The notes beneath the pieces were generated by a model. It was given only the letters and a program-made list of their open reading frames with translations, was not told the DNA's origin and made no database searches. Shown here in pieces: positions 35,497-43,466 of a stretch of 64,000 nucleotides of DNA. Both the position numbers and the translations under genes were made by a program. Source of the DNA: Clostridia bacterium (GTDB lineage: Bacteria > Bacillota > Clostridia > Christensenellales > Aristaeellaceae); assembly GCA_017524615.1 (NCBI GenBank), contig JAFXVJ010000042.1, positions 145,174-209,173 on the forward strand, written 5' to 3'. How positions within the stretch are numbered: the stretch's first letter is position 1; each line of letters begins with the position of its first letter.

Positions 35497-35657
35497 ATAC
35501 TTATTCTCACCTAAAAGATTGAAAAATACGGAGCGTATTTTTTGTGCTGGCTAAGCTGAATGAAGGGAGGTGCAGCACCGCTGCGTTGACCGGAATGAAG
35601 CAACGCCAGCGCGGAAAAGACGCCCGTTGATTCATGATTTTAGGTGAGAATTAGTAT
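35497..35657. repeat. MITE-like family B element (copy 2)
   Basis: A 161-base element with 20-bp terminal inverted repeats having one mismatch (ATACTTATTCTCACCTAAAA left; the right end is the complement with A for one T). The interior matches copy 1: GGCTAAGCTGAATG, GGGAGG, TTGACCGGAATGAAGC and GCGGAAAAGACGCCC. The right end lies 3 bases from the foldase stop codon. Confidence 0.88.
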
Positions 35658-35660
35658 AAA

Positions 35661-37169
35661 TTACATTTTCTCGGGATAGGTCTTTACATTGGCTTCTTTG
35701 GTCCACTCGGCAATCGCGCTATCCAGCGCTTCTTCCTTCATTTCAGACAGCACGTGGGCTTCCAGCTCCTCGCGGACATCATCCAGGCTCACGGCGCCCT
35801 CGGCCACGTCTTCGATGTATTTCACGATATGATAGCCGTACACAGATTCAGTGGGTTCGCTGACATCGCCGATGTTTTCAACGCTCATGGCGGCCTTCAC
35901 GAAGCCTTCCACGAAAGTGGGGCTGTCGGCGCTGACGTAGTAGTACGTGCCGGCAGAGCTGTTATCCTCATTGTACTCAGCAATCAGAGCGTCAAAATCG
36001 GCATCCGCGGCAGTGGCCAGCTTATAGACCTCCTGGGCTTTTTCCAGGGTGGCGGCCTTAGCGGCCTCCGAGGCGTCGGCCACACCGTGCTCGGCGGCGT
36101 CCACCTTCTCCTGGGCGTCATTCACCGCGGCCTGCAGAGCAGCCTTGTCGGCATCCTCGGCAGCCTCGTCCAGCGCGGTCTGGGCGGCGTTGAGGGCGTC
36201 CCGGGCTTCCGTCAGGGCAGCCTGGGCGGCGACGGAAGTTTCGTCATCGCTGGAGAAGGGGATCAGGATGTGCTGCACCTTGCGGTAGCCAGGCAGATTG
36301 TAATACACGGTCTTGCCCTGGCTGCGGGCCTGTTCATAGGCCTGCTTCACGGTTTTGAGCGCGGAATCGATGTCCGCCTGCGCGGCATCCACCTGTTCCT
36401 GAGCGGCGTCCACGGCAGCCTGCAGGGCATCCTTGTCGGCGTCCTCCGCGGCGGCTTCCAAAGCGGCCGTCGCTTCCGTCAAGGCTGTTTCGGCGGCAGT
36501 CAGGGCAGCCTGGCCGGCAGCGGAATCCTCTTCACTGACGGTGAAGGAAGCCTTATCCCCTTCCACGTGCGAGTCAAAATCGGCCTGCAGCTCTTCCTCG
36601 GAAACGGTCACCGTGTCGGTGATGGAAGCCTGCAGCTTCTCAATGGCCTTTTCTTCCTTGGCGCTCTTGATGAAGTCCTCCAGGGTGGAGCGGCCGTCCG
36701 CGGTGGTAATGCCGTTATCTTCCACATACTTGGCCGCTTCGGCGTTCAGTTCATCGCCCTGCAGCTCGCTGTCAGACAGATAAGAACTGATCACGGATTG
36801 CAGGAAAGTGTCGTAATTGCTCTTGGCGGTTTCTTCCACAGCGGCCTGTTCTTCTTCCGTCAGCTGGTCGAAGCCCTGGGCCAAGGCCTTTTGCTTCTGC
36901 ACCAGATTGCTCACGTAGCTGTTGATCACCTGCTCGGTGATTTCAGCGGTCGTGGGCATGGAGGACAGCAGGCCGTATTGATAGTACATGCTGTAGTTCT
37001 GATACTGGCTGTTTACCGCATTGGTAATAACCCGCTTGCTGATGGTTTCGCCGTTGACGTCGATCACGGTGCGGGCCATATCTTTTTCTTCATCCACCAC
37101 GTCCAGAGCGCAGCCGCTCAGGACCATGACCAGGGCAAGCAACAGGGCCAATAAACTCTTTTTCCGCAT
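35661..37169 (-). CDS. Lipoprotein foldase (PrsA/parvulin type) with coiled-coil insertions
   Basis: A 502-residue exported lipoprotein: lipobox LSGC with Cys20. A SurA-N-like helical region (about 35-200) is followed by an Ala-rich helical block (220-270), the first parvulin strand YRKVQHILIPF (295-305), a second near-identical Ala-rich block (317-367), and the rest of the parvulin domain (KAQEVYKLATAADADFDALIAEYNED, then YGYHIVKYIED about 444-454). The two blocks share AEDADK-ALQAAV-DAQE-VDAA, so one arose by duplication, and the second sits inside the catalytic domain. Both conserved His of parvulins are kept (His300, His447). It should help exported proteins fold at the membrane face. A signal-peptide paralogue lies at 19516. 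Confidence 0.9.
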   Translation of the reverse strand: MRKKSLLALLLALVMVLSGCALDVVDEEKDMARTVIDVNGETISKRVITNAVNSQYQNYSMYYQYGLLSSMPTTAEITEQVINSYVSNLVQKQKALAQGFDQLTEEEQAAVEETAKSNYDTFLQSVISSYLSDSELQGDELNAEAAKYVEDNGITTADGRSTLEDFIKSAKEEKAIEKLQASITDTVTVSEEELQADFDSHVEGDKASFTVSEEDSAAGQAALTAAETALTEATAALEAAAEDADKDALQAAVDAAQEQVDAAQADIDSALKTVKQAYEQARSQGKTVYYNLPGYRKVQHILIPFSSDDETSVAAQAALTEARDALNAAQTALDEAAEDADKAALQAAVNDAQEKVDAAEHGVADASEAAKAATLEKAQEVYKLATAADADFDALIAEYNEDNSSAGTYYYVSADSPTFVEGFVKAAMSVENIGDVSEPTESVYGYHIVKYIEDVAEGAVSLDDVREELEAHVLSEMKEEALDSAIAEWTKEANVKTYPEKM

Positions 37170-37212
37170 TTCTGGGACATCTCCAATCTGTTTTGTTCAG
37201 TCCAACATATCT

Positions 37213-37241
37213 ATTATACAGGATATGTTCAAAAACGGCAA
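37213..37241 (-). promoter_or_regulatory. Promoter for foldase 2
   Basis: On the minus strand TTGCCG and TATAAT are 17 bases apart, 44 bases before ATG 37169. Confidence 0.65.
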
Positions 37242-37304
37242 GTACAAATTCTGCAATTTCCGTTTTTTCCGTTTTTTTGTCTTTCCCGTCTTTTTCAGCC
37301 GTAC

Positions 37305-37517
37305 TCAGTTCTGCGGCGGCTTTTTGCGCAGCTTTTCATAGGTGCCGTCTTCCCGCTGGATATACACCTGATCCAGGGTGGCCTTCAAACCGTCCCGGAA
37401 TTCACGGATATACCGGTCGCGCAGGGCAGCCTGCTCCTTGACTTCGCTGTCCGTCAGGCCCACGGTTTTCTTTTTCCGGGCCAGCTCGTTGATCCGCTCA
37501 ATGTCACGCTTATCCAC
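37305..37517 (-). CDS. DUF896 (YnzC-like) small protein
   Basis: A 70-residue protein with the DUF896 pattern: INELARKKKTVGLTDSEVKE then EQAALRDRYIREFRDGLK. The family forms short helical hairpins; Bacillus YnzC is of this type and its role is unknown. The start is GTG 37517, with GGAGGGAGG 8 bases upstream, and overlaps the end of the Lgt-like gene by 8 bases, pointing to translational coupling. It is the last gene of the minus-strand run from 42313. Confidence 0.88.
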   Translation of the reverse strand: MDKRDIERINELARKKKTVGLTDSEVKEQAALRDRYIREFRDGLKATLDQVYIQREDGTYEKLRKKPPQN

Positions 37518-38640
37518 GCGCGTCCTCCCTCCGCAGCAGAATGCCCAGGCAAACGGGCACGCTGATCGCGATCACATACAGCGCATACAGCAGGATGCGG
37601 CTGACAGGCGCGCCGTCAATACCGAATTCCGTGCCAATGCAAAATCCGGTGGCCAGCAGCACCGCGGCCAGCGCCGCGCCCGGCAGCCATTTCCGCCGCA
37701 TGAGCCCGGCGATGCCCGCCAGCACGGGAACCGCGGCCGCGGCAATGTAAACCAGTACTTCCGCGGCGGTGCTGTTCAGATGATGCCGGGTGAGGTAAAA
37801 CAGCATAAAAGCCAGCCCCCCGCACAGCGCCAAAGACGGCAGCGTCCAGACAGCCACTTCCTTCCCGGGCACGCGCCGCCGCCTGCACAGCACAATCACG
37901 GCGGCCAGCACCATCAAAATGGCGATCACCTGCTGCACCTTCACAAAGGAATTCAGCCTGCTGATCATGTGGCCCTCATCCCGCAGGCTTTCAAACAGCA
38001 CCTGCGTGCCGCCAAACAGCAGCAGGAACAGCAGATAGGTGTCCCCCGCGCGGCTTTTCTTGAGCAGGTCCCTGGCCAAGGCCAGCGCCAGCACCAGCGC
38101 CGTCAGCGATTCCAGCAGGTAAATCGCCAGATAGCTGCTGTCGCCCTCCTGAACGGCCAGGAAGGAGCGGGCCAGAAAGCTGTCCGGCTGCAAGGCCCGG
38201 CTGATGCCGAACAGCTCTTCGGCGTATCCTTCCCCCAGCCGTTCGCAGGCCACGAACAGCATCAGGCACGGGGCCAGAATATCCAGCAGCCTGGAAGCGG
38301 ACTGGCGGGTGATCCACGCGGCGAGAATAGCGCCCATGCTGGCGCCCAGCAGCGCGCCCATCATGGAATATCCGCCGGCGGTGACCATGAAGATCCCCTG
38401 AACAGGCATGGGACCGGTGAGATCATTCTGCGCCAGCAGGCACAGAAACAGCCTGGATACCGTAAATCCCACCGTCAGCGACAGCACGCCGGCCAGCGGC
38501 GCGGTGCCCTTTTTCCAGCGCGCCTTCCGCAGCAGCACGGCCAGCACGATCAGCGCCACCGCTGCGCCCAGTGCGGCATACAGCCCGAAGCCGTACACCT
38601 CCACACCCAGAAAGAATACCTTTTTCGCGTCTTCCCACAT
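37510..38640 (-). CDS. Lgt-like integral membrane protein (copy 2), atypical catalytic residues
   Basis: A 376-residue polytopic protein related to Lgt and to the protein at 21558-22556. Conserved blocks: GGYSMMGALLG (89-99), CERLGEGYAEELFG (132-145) and LFESLRDEG. The catalytic His position is Met94, and the signature Asn is Glu137, the same Asn-to-Glu change as in copy 1, while Arg134 is kept. Several extra hydrophobic segments follow at the C-terminus (about 250-370). It starts 5 bases after the phosphodiester glycosidase stop and overlaps the DUF896 gene. Normal prolipoprotein lipidation is unlikely; function unknown. Confidence 0.72.
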   Translation of the reverse strand: MWEDAKKVFFLGVEVYGFGLYAALGAAVALIVLAVLLRKARWKKGTAPLAGVLSLTVGFTVSRLFLCLLAQNDLTGPMPVQGIFMVTAGGYSMMGALLGASMGAILAAWITRQSASRLLDILAPCLMLFVACERLGEGYAEELFGISRALQPDSFLARSFLAVQEGDSSYLAIYLLESLTALVLALALARDLLKKSRAGDTYLLFLLLFGGTQVLFESLRDEGHMISRLNSFVKVQQVIAILMVLAAVIVLCRRRRVPGKEVAVWTLPSLALCGGLAFMLFYLTRHHLNSTAAEVLVYIAAAAVPVLAGIAGLMRRKWLPGAALAAVLLATGFCIGTEFGIDGAPVSRILLYALYVIAISVPVCLGILLRREDARG

Positions 38641-38645
38641 GCTGC

Positions 38646-39644
38646 TTACTCCTCCGGCGATACGGCAGTGGCGAAATAAATGATGTCGCTTTGCTCCCGG
38701 GGAGAACCGCCCAGATTGTTGACCACCTGTCCGTGGAACACCATCACCGCGGTGCCGCCGCCATCCAGGTTAAAGGCCTCCAGGCATCCCAGGGCGCCCA
38801 TGAAGTCCGCCAGCTGCTGATGGGTGACCCCGGCGGATTCTCCCCGGCCCTCGGCGATCACCAGCACATAGCTCAGGCGATCCAATTGCCCGATGGCGGA
38901 GCGGGGCTCCTGGCCGTTTGGGTTGTAGCCGTATTCCTTGTCCATTTTCAGCACCTGCCCCTCCTGCACCAGCGCGGGGCCAAAGGTGAAGGCGTTCACG
39001 ATCTGATGTCCGGTGTCCTTTTCAAAATCAAGGACGCCCTGGGATTTGATGAAGGTATGGAAATCGCCGTTTTCGTCGATGATGAGGATATCCTTTTTCC
39101 GGTTGGTTTTGTTGCGGATCTTCTGCCCCATCCGATACTCAAAGGTGGTTTTCTGGGGATCCTTGGTGTACCAGTCGCCGTTCATGGCCACCACGGCGTT
39201 GTATTCCTTGGCCATGGTGGGCACCAGCTTCTTGGCTGAGGTAGCGGTGACCTTGGCGCCGGCGATGCCGGTGCGCAATTGGGTGGGCGACGCCACTTCC
39301 ACCCAGGCGATGCGCCAGATGACGCCGTCCTCCTCCCGGGTTTCCATCTGCACGCGAATGGAGTCATCCTCATAGCCGCCCTCGGTAAACAGCGCTTCAT
39401 CGGGAGCATAGCCCGGGGTGAAATCCACCGGCAGGGCATATGCCGTTTCCGTTTCCACCTGGATCTCCTCGGCGCATGCAGTGGGTAGCAGCCGCCGCAG
39501 CCAGCCCTCATCCTCCCCGGGGATCATATCTTCCATTTCCATCCGCACAACGCCCAGGATCTTAGGCGCGGAAAGCACAAAGGGCATGGCCAGCACCATC
39601 GCGGCGCACAGCACAGACAGCAGGATCCGAACGGACAGTTTCAT
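38646..39644 (-). CDS. Exported phosphodiester glycosidase family protein (NAGPA-like), copy 2
   Basis: A 332-residue protein with an N-terminal signal/TM segment (about 5-27). The NAGPA domain shows NAVVAMNGDWYTKDP, DILIIDENGDFHTF, NAFTFGPALVQEG, RSAIGQLDRLSYVLVIAEGRGE and AFNLDGGGTAVMVFHG (near 300), parallel to copy 1 at 22606. I chose ATG 39644 because AAAGGAG sits 8 bases upstream; a start at 39665 would lie inside the previous gene. Only 4 bases separate it from the GT2-GtrA gene, and 5 from the Lgt-like gene, so the three act in one transcript, probably on an envelope glycan. Confidence 0.88.
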   Translation of the reverse strand: MKLSVRILLSVLCAAMVLAMPFVLSAPKILGVVRMEMEDMIPGEDEGWLRRLLPTACAEEIQVETETAYALPVDFTPGYAPDEALFTEGGYEDDSIRVQMETREEDGVIWRIAWVEVASPTQLRTGIAGAKVTATSAKKLVPTMAKEYNAVVAMNGDWYTKDPQKTTFEYRMGQKIRNKTNRKKDILIIDENGDFHTFIKSQGVLDFEKDTGHQIVNAFTFGPALVQEGQVLKMDKEYGYNPNGQEPRSAIGQLDRLSYVLVIAEGRGESAGVTHQQLADFMGALGCLEAFNLDGGGTAVMVFHGQVVNNLGGSPREQSDIIYFATAVSPEE

Positions 39645-39648
39645 TGTT

Positions 39649-40773
39649 TCATTCTCCTTTCCCATCGGCGGTTTTCTGAGGAAACACCCAGGCTTTCTGG
39701 ACGCGGAAATTCACCACGTACATGACCGTGTCAATGACGATTTTCAGCAGCACATGCAGGAATGGCGCGCTCTGGCCCAGGAAATGATCCAGGAAGCCAA
39801 AGAGCAGGGTGGTCACGAGCAGCGCGCACACCGCCAGCGTGATATACCTTCCCACCGCGCCCCTGTCCTTGCCGCCTTGGAACACATAATGCCGGTTCAA
39901 AAGAAAATTCACCGGCGCGGAGCACATCCGGGCGATAGGCGTGGCCACCAAGGCCCTGAAGCTGAATGGAATGCCCAGCCACGTGATATCCGGCTTGTCC
40001 CTGAACACCCAGAACATCAGCAGCCACAGCACCGTATAGTCGATCAGGAAGGACAGGATGCTCACCGTGCTGTAGCGGAGGAAGGAACCCAGCAGGATTT
40101 TATAGATCCTCCAGGAATCCCGGATGGGATGGAAGTGGGTGCCCTTGTTCTCCTCCATATAGATGGTTTCGATGGTGATGGACCGCATGGGGATCTTTTG
40201 ATTGCTGCATCGGATGAGCATGTTCATTTCATACTCAAACCGGTCGCCGCTGACCCCCAGCATGAAATCCATCAGGCTGCGGGGAAAGGCCCTGAGGCCC
40301 GTCTGGGTGTCCGGCAGCCATTGGCCGTACAGCACCCGGAACACCCAGCTGGTCATGCGGTTGCCGAAGCGGGATTTGGGCGGCACATGGGGATTGGCTT
40401 TGGAAAAATCCCGGCTGCCCAGCAGCAGCTCCTCCTTGCCCGTCATTTCTCCGGTCAGCTTCAGCGTATCCGGCACGGTGTGCTGGCCGTCGGAATCCGC
40501 GGTGATCACGCCCTGAAAATCCGTATGCTCCTTCAAATAAGCGAAGCCCGTTTTCAGCGCCGCGCCTTTGCCGCGGTTCACCGGATGATGCAGCACATGG
40601 CAGCCGTCCCAGCCGTCGATTTCCTCGAAAATCGGCTGGTACTCCGCCGCCGACCCATCGTCCACCACCAGAATCAGCCCGTATCCCGCCTGGCACAGCT
40701 GCTTCACATAAGCGGGCAGCCGCTCATCCGGCGACAGAGAGGGAATCAGCACACAGCATTCCCGGGGAGTCAT
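39649..40773 (-). CDS. Glycosyltransferase family 2 fused to GtrA-like membrane domain
   Basis: A 374-residue two-domain protein. Residues 1 to about 220 are a GT-A fold GT2 enzyme: VLIPSLSPDERLPAYVKQL, VVDDGS, NRGKGAALKTGF and the metal-binding ADSDGQH; such enzymes often transfer sugars to polyprenyl phosphate. Residues about 235-365 are a GtrA-like four-helix membrane domain (FLRYSTVSILSFLIDYTVLW, then FLLNRHYVF and VNFRVQKAWVF), linked to flipping or handling of lipid-linked sugars. GAGGTG precedes ATG 40773. It lies 28 bases after the M1 peptidase gene and 4 before the phosphodiester glycosidase gene. Confidence 0.92.
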   Translation of the reverse strand: MTPRECCVLIPSLSPDERLPAYVKQLCQAGYGLILVVDDGSAAEYQPIFEEIDGWDGCHVLHHPVNRGKGAALKTGFAYLKEHTDFQGVITADSDGQHTVPDTLKLTGEMTGKEELLLGSRDFSKANPHVPPKSRFGNRMTSWVFRVLYGQWLPDTQTGLRAFPRSLMDFMLGVSGDRFEYEMNMLIRCSNQKIPMRSITIETIYMEENKGTHFHPIRDSWRIYKILLGSFLRYSTVSILSFLIDYTVLWLLMFWVFRDKPDITWLGIPFSFRALVATPIARMCSAPVNFLLNRHYVFQGGKDRGAVGRYITLAVCALLVTTLLFGFLDHFLGQSAPFLHVLLKIVIDTVMYVVNFRVQKAWVFPQKTADGKGE

Positions 40774-40801
40774 ACAAGCACCTCTTTCACTTCCGTATCT
40801 T

Positions 40802-42313
40802 TTATTGCATGGCCGTATCCAGGTAATCGGTGATCAGCGGCGTCAGATCCGCCGCCGCATAAGCGTTCAAAAGCGCCTCAAAATCCTGCCGCGTGGCAAA
40901 CTGAAAGGCGAATGTCCCGGCATATGCCCGAAGAAAAGCGTCCACGCCTCCCGGCAGCATTTCATCCAGCGCCAGCATCAGCGCGGCCCCGCGGCCGTAG
41001 ACCACCGCGGCATAATCCGACAGAGAAGAAAAATAATCAATGGGGCTCCCGGGCGTCAGAGCGCCCAGATGGCTTTCCCGCATGGGTGCGTCCACCCGGA
41101 AGCTTTTCAGGGTGTCAAAGCTGCCCTGCCCATATCGCTGCTTCACATACCTGAGCATGGCGTATTCGCAGATCGCTTCATCCTGCCAGGGATCCCGCAC
41201 CTGATCGGACCCCACCAGCGCGTAAAACCACTGATGGGCCGTTTCATGGGCCACTTCCAATTCCAGCGTATCCGCCCGGCTGTCCAGATAATTGCTTTCC
41301 CCGATCATGATCAGCCCGGGGTATTCCATGCCCCCGAAGGGAAAATCCGCGCTGCATACCGTGAGGGACGGATAGGGGTATTCCCCGTACAGGCTCGCGT
41401 ATGTTTCCAGCGCTTTCCGGGCATCCTCCAGCGCCCGCTTGGCCCCCGCTTCCGTTTTCGCCAGGGAATGGATGACGGTGTTCCCCGCCCGGCAGGTCGC
41501 CCGGTTCGCATCCGGCATGATCCCCAGGGCCACATCCCGCGCCGCCAAGGCCTCGCCCTGCCATACGCCATCCTCGTCCCGGGTGAGGGGGCAGGTGCAG
41601 ATTGGCGCGCCCATCTCCTCCGGCAGACGAAGCGTCAGGGTAAAATTGGCGCAGTCGCTGAGGAAGGGATCCCCCACGGCGGTGTAGGGATCCTGCCGCC
41701 ACGCTCCGTTTTCCCAGCGGGAAAGCAGCGGGATCACATTGCCCAACTGATACGCGTTTCCCACGTATCCTGTGCGGTAGGCGCAGCAGGGAATGGTTTC
41801 CACGCAGCGCAGGAACAGCGTGCCTTCCTCCCCGGGGGCCAGGGGAGGAATATCGATGCGCAGCGCCGTCATCGCTTCGTCCGTGTAGCCATAGGACGCC
41901 CGTTCCCCGTTCCACATGACGTCGTCCAGTCTCAGCCCGCCGGGAGAAAACCCTTCGGGATAGCAGGCGTCGTACAATTCCTCCGACGCGGCCGGGCTGG
42001 TTTCCTCGGTCCGGAAGGCATTGATCCAGGTGCGCAGCACCAAATGATCCAGCGGTCCGCCGGTGTCGTTGCGGCAGGTCAGCGTTTCGGAAATTGCCAG
42101 GGCATGCTCCTCCGGCACCAGCCGCAAGGCCAATTCATACCTGTTCAGCCCCTCCGATGCCTGAAGCAGCCGGGAACTGACATCCGCTTCTCCCCCGGGG
42201 CCGCTTCTCAGGGCCAGCGCCACCGCCACAGCCAGCGCCACGCAAGCCACTGCCAGCAGCGCCTTTCCCCAGCGGGACCGGAATAGATGTATTATACACC
42301 GTTTGTCCGCCAT
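40802..42313 (-). CDS. Membrane-anchored M1 family metallopeptidase
   Basis: A 503-residue gluzincin. A TM anchor lies at about 17-36, so the catalytic part is probably outside. Zinc motif: HETAH (356-360) with the third ligand Glu379 in QDEAICEY, the exact HExxH-18-E spacing. The exopeptidase loop FGGMEYPG (326-333) corresponds to GAMEN. M1 enzymes are aminopeptidases. It is the first gene of a minus-strand group with GT2-GtrA, phosphodiester glycosidase, Lgt-like and DUF896. ATG 42313 is preceded by AAGGGGGAC. Confidence 0.9.
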   Translation of the reverse strand: MADKRCIIHLFRSRWGKALLAVACVALAVAVALALRSGPGGEADVSSRLLQASEGLNRYELALRLVPEEHALAISETLTCRNDTGGPLDHLVLRTWINAFRTEETSPAASEELYDACYPEGFSPGGLRLDDVMWNGERASYGYTDEAMTALRIDIPPLAPGEEGTLFLRCVETIPCCAYRTGYVGNAYQLGNVIPLLSRWENGAWRQDPYTAVGDPFLSDCANFTLTLRLPEEMGAPICTCPLTRDEDGVWQGEALAARDVALGIMPDANRATCRAGNTVIHSLAKTEAGAKRALEDARKALETYASLYGEYPYPSLTVCSADFPFGGMEYPGLIMIGESNYLDSRADTLELEVAHETAHQWFYALVGSDQVRDPWQDEAICEYAMLRYVKQRYGQGSFDTLKSFRVDAPMRESHLGALTPGSPIDYFSSLSDYAAVVYGRGAALMLALDEMLPGGVDAFLRAYAGTFAFQFATRQDFEALLNAYAAADLTPLITDYLDTAMQ

Positions 42314-42579
42314 TTTCCAGTCCCCCTTCCCCCGTCATTCCAAAAAGCTTCACAGATTATATTATTATAACACAATTCGCTCCTGATTCCATCCACCGGT
42401 GTGAAGATTTAACAAATTGTAACCGTTCGGTCATGGAAGAGAAGCGGAAAGGAAGCAGGGCGGTGCACGGCGTCCGGATGCCCATTGCGGGCGAACGAAC
42501 CCGCGATAGCCGTTTCCCCACATGTTCTTGAATATCACGCGCCGTTCATCGTCCTGCCCTGAAAAATTTCAGGCAAAGA
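42314..42579. other. Divergent intergenic region, largely unassigned
   Basis: Two overlapping TATAAT-like boxes at about 42358-42372 (minus strand) probably belong to the M1 peptidase promoter, though the -35 is weak. The rest (42420-42579) shows no gene or known RNA. Confidence 0.35.
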
Positions 42580-42608
42580 TTGACATAACATCAGAAAAAT
42601 GGTATGAT
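42580..42608 (+). promoter_or_regulatory. Consensus promoter for the zinc-ribbon gene
   Basis: TTGACA and TATGAT are exactly 17 bases apart, 61 bases before ATG 42669. Confidence 0.88.
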
Positions 42609-42668
42609 GCAGACATCAAAAAAGCACGAACGTTACACCGAAATGACGGCACGGGAAAGGAGATTATT

Positions 42669-43280
42669 ATGGCAAACGAATCCAGATCTTTTCGCTTGGT
42701 GAACGGAGTTACCCTTGAAAACATCGTGGACGCGGTGGATACCTTCTGCCGCGTTAACAAATCCATGGAGACCCAGTCTTCCCCCACCACCGACGGGTTT
42801 ATTCTGCAGGCCAGCCAGCCCGGCAACGGCTGGAAAACCATTTCCGGCACGCGCCTGGCCATCACCACCCAGTTCATGGTCGTGGGCGATACCCTGACGG
42901 TGACCGTCGGCCAGGGCCAGTGGGCCGACAAGGTTGGCGCGGCCGCGGTGGCCTGGTTTGTGGCGTGGCCCTTCGCCATTTCCGCCGGGATCGGCGCGCT
43001 CCGCCAGAAAAAGCTGCCGGAGGAAATCTTTAATGTCGTTGAGCGCACGATCCTCACCGGCGGCGTATCCGTGGTGATCAACGGGGCGGGTTCCATCCTG
43101 AAGAAAGGCGTCGTGGTTTGCCCCAAATGCAAGGCCCGCAACGCCGATTCCGCCCGCTTCTGCTCAAGCTGCGGCAATCCGCTGTCCGCTGTCTGCCCCA
43201 AGTGCGGCCAGACGATGGCGCTCGGCGCCAAGTTCTGCCCCGCTTGCGGAGAGAGCATGAATCAGGAAACGGAAGCCTGA
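42669..43280 (+). CDS. Membrane-associated protein with double zinc ribbon
   Basis: A 203-residue protein. Residues 1-85 form an unrecognised beta-rich domain (SFRLVNGVTLENIVDAVDTF, TRLAITTQFMVVGDTLTVTVG). A hydrophobic stretch follows (about 88-111, AAAVAWFVAWPFAISAGIGA), then the C-terminal ribbons: CPKC (151-154), CSSC (165-168), CPKC (176-179) and CPAC (190-193), eight cysteines for two zinc ions. Such C-terminal ribbons are widespread and mediate protein or nucleic-acid contacts. I chose ATG 42669 because AAAGGAG lies 7 bases upstream and the promoter excludes the longer frame. A terminator follows. Function unknown. Confidence 0.8.
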   Translation: MANESRSFRLVNGVTLENIVDAVDTFCRVNKSMETQSSPTTDGFILQASQPGNGWKTISGTRLAITTQFMVVGDTLTVTVGQGQWADKVGAAAVAWFVAWPFAISAGIGALRQKKLPEEIFNVVERTILTGGVSVVINGAGSILKKGVVVCPKCKARNADSARFCSSCGNPLSAVCPKCGQTMALGAKFCPACGESMNQETEA

Positions 43281-43311
43281 TCCCATTGCGCCGTTTCCCC
43301 GGTTTTTGCTT

Positions 43312-43358
43312 GGTCAAGGCCCCGCCCGGCGATCTTTGCAGCCGGGATGGGGTCTTTT
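43312..43358 (+). terminator. Terminator after zinc-ribbon gene
   Basis: Stem GGCCCCGCCCGGC ... GCCGGGATGGGGTC with loop GATCTTTGCA, followed by TTTTCC. Confidence 0.75.
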
Positions 43359-43404
43359 CCATGTCCCCCGGATACGGAAGCCGGCTCTGCGCCGGCGAAA
43401 GCCC

Positions 43405-43433
43405 TTTACAAAAATCGCATTTCCGATTATAAT
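43405..43433 (+). promoter_or_regulatory. leuS promoter
   Basis: TTTACA and TATAAT are exactly 17 bases apart, 33 bases before ATG 43467. This leaves no room for a T-box leader. Confidence 0.88.
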
Positions 43434-43466
43434 GTGAAAATCCGCAATGTTGAAGGAGGCTTTTGT

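Noticed and set aside
35754-37154. 466-codon plus frame
   Set aside because: Mirror of the Ala-rich foldase coding sequence; no start signals or domains.
42358-42372. M1 peptidase promoter
   Set aside because: Overlapping TATAAT boxes are present, but no adequate -35 at 16-18 bases, so no separate promoter feature is given.
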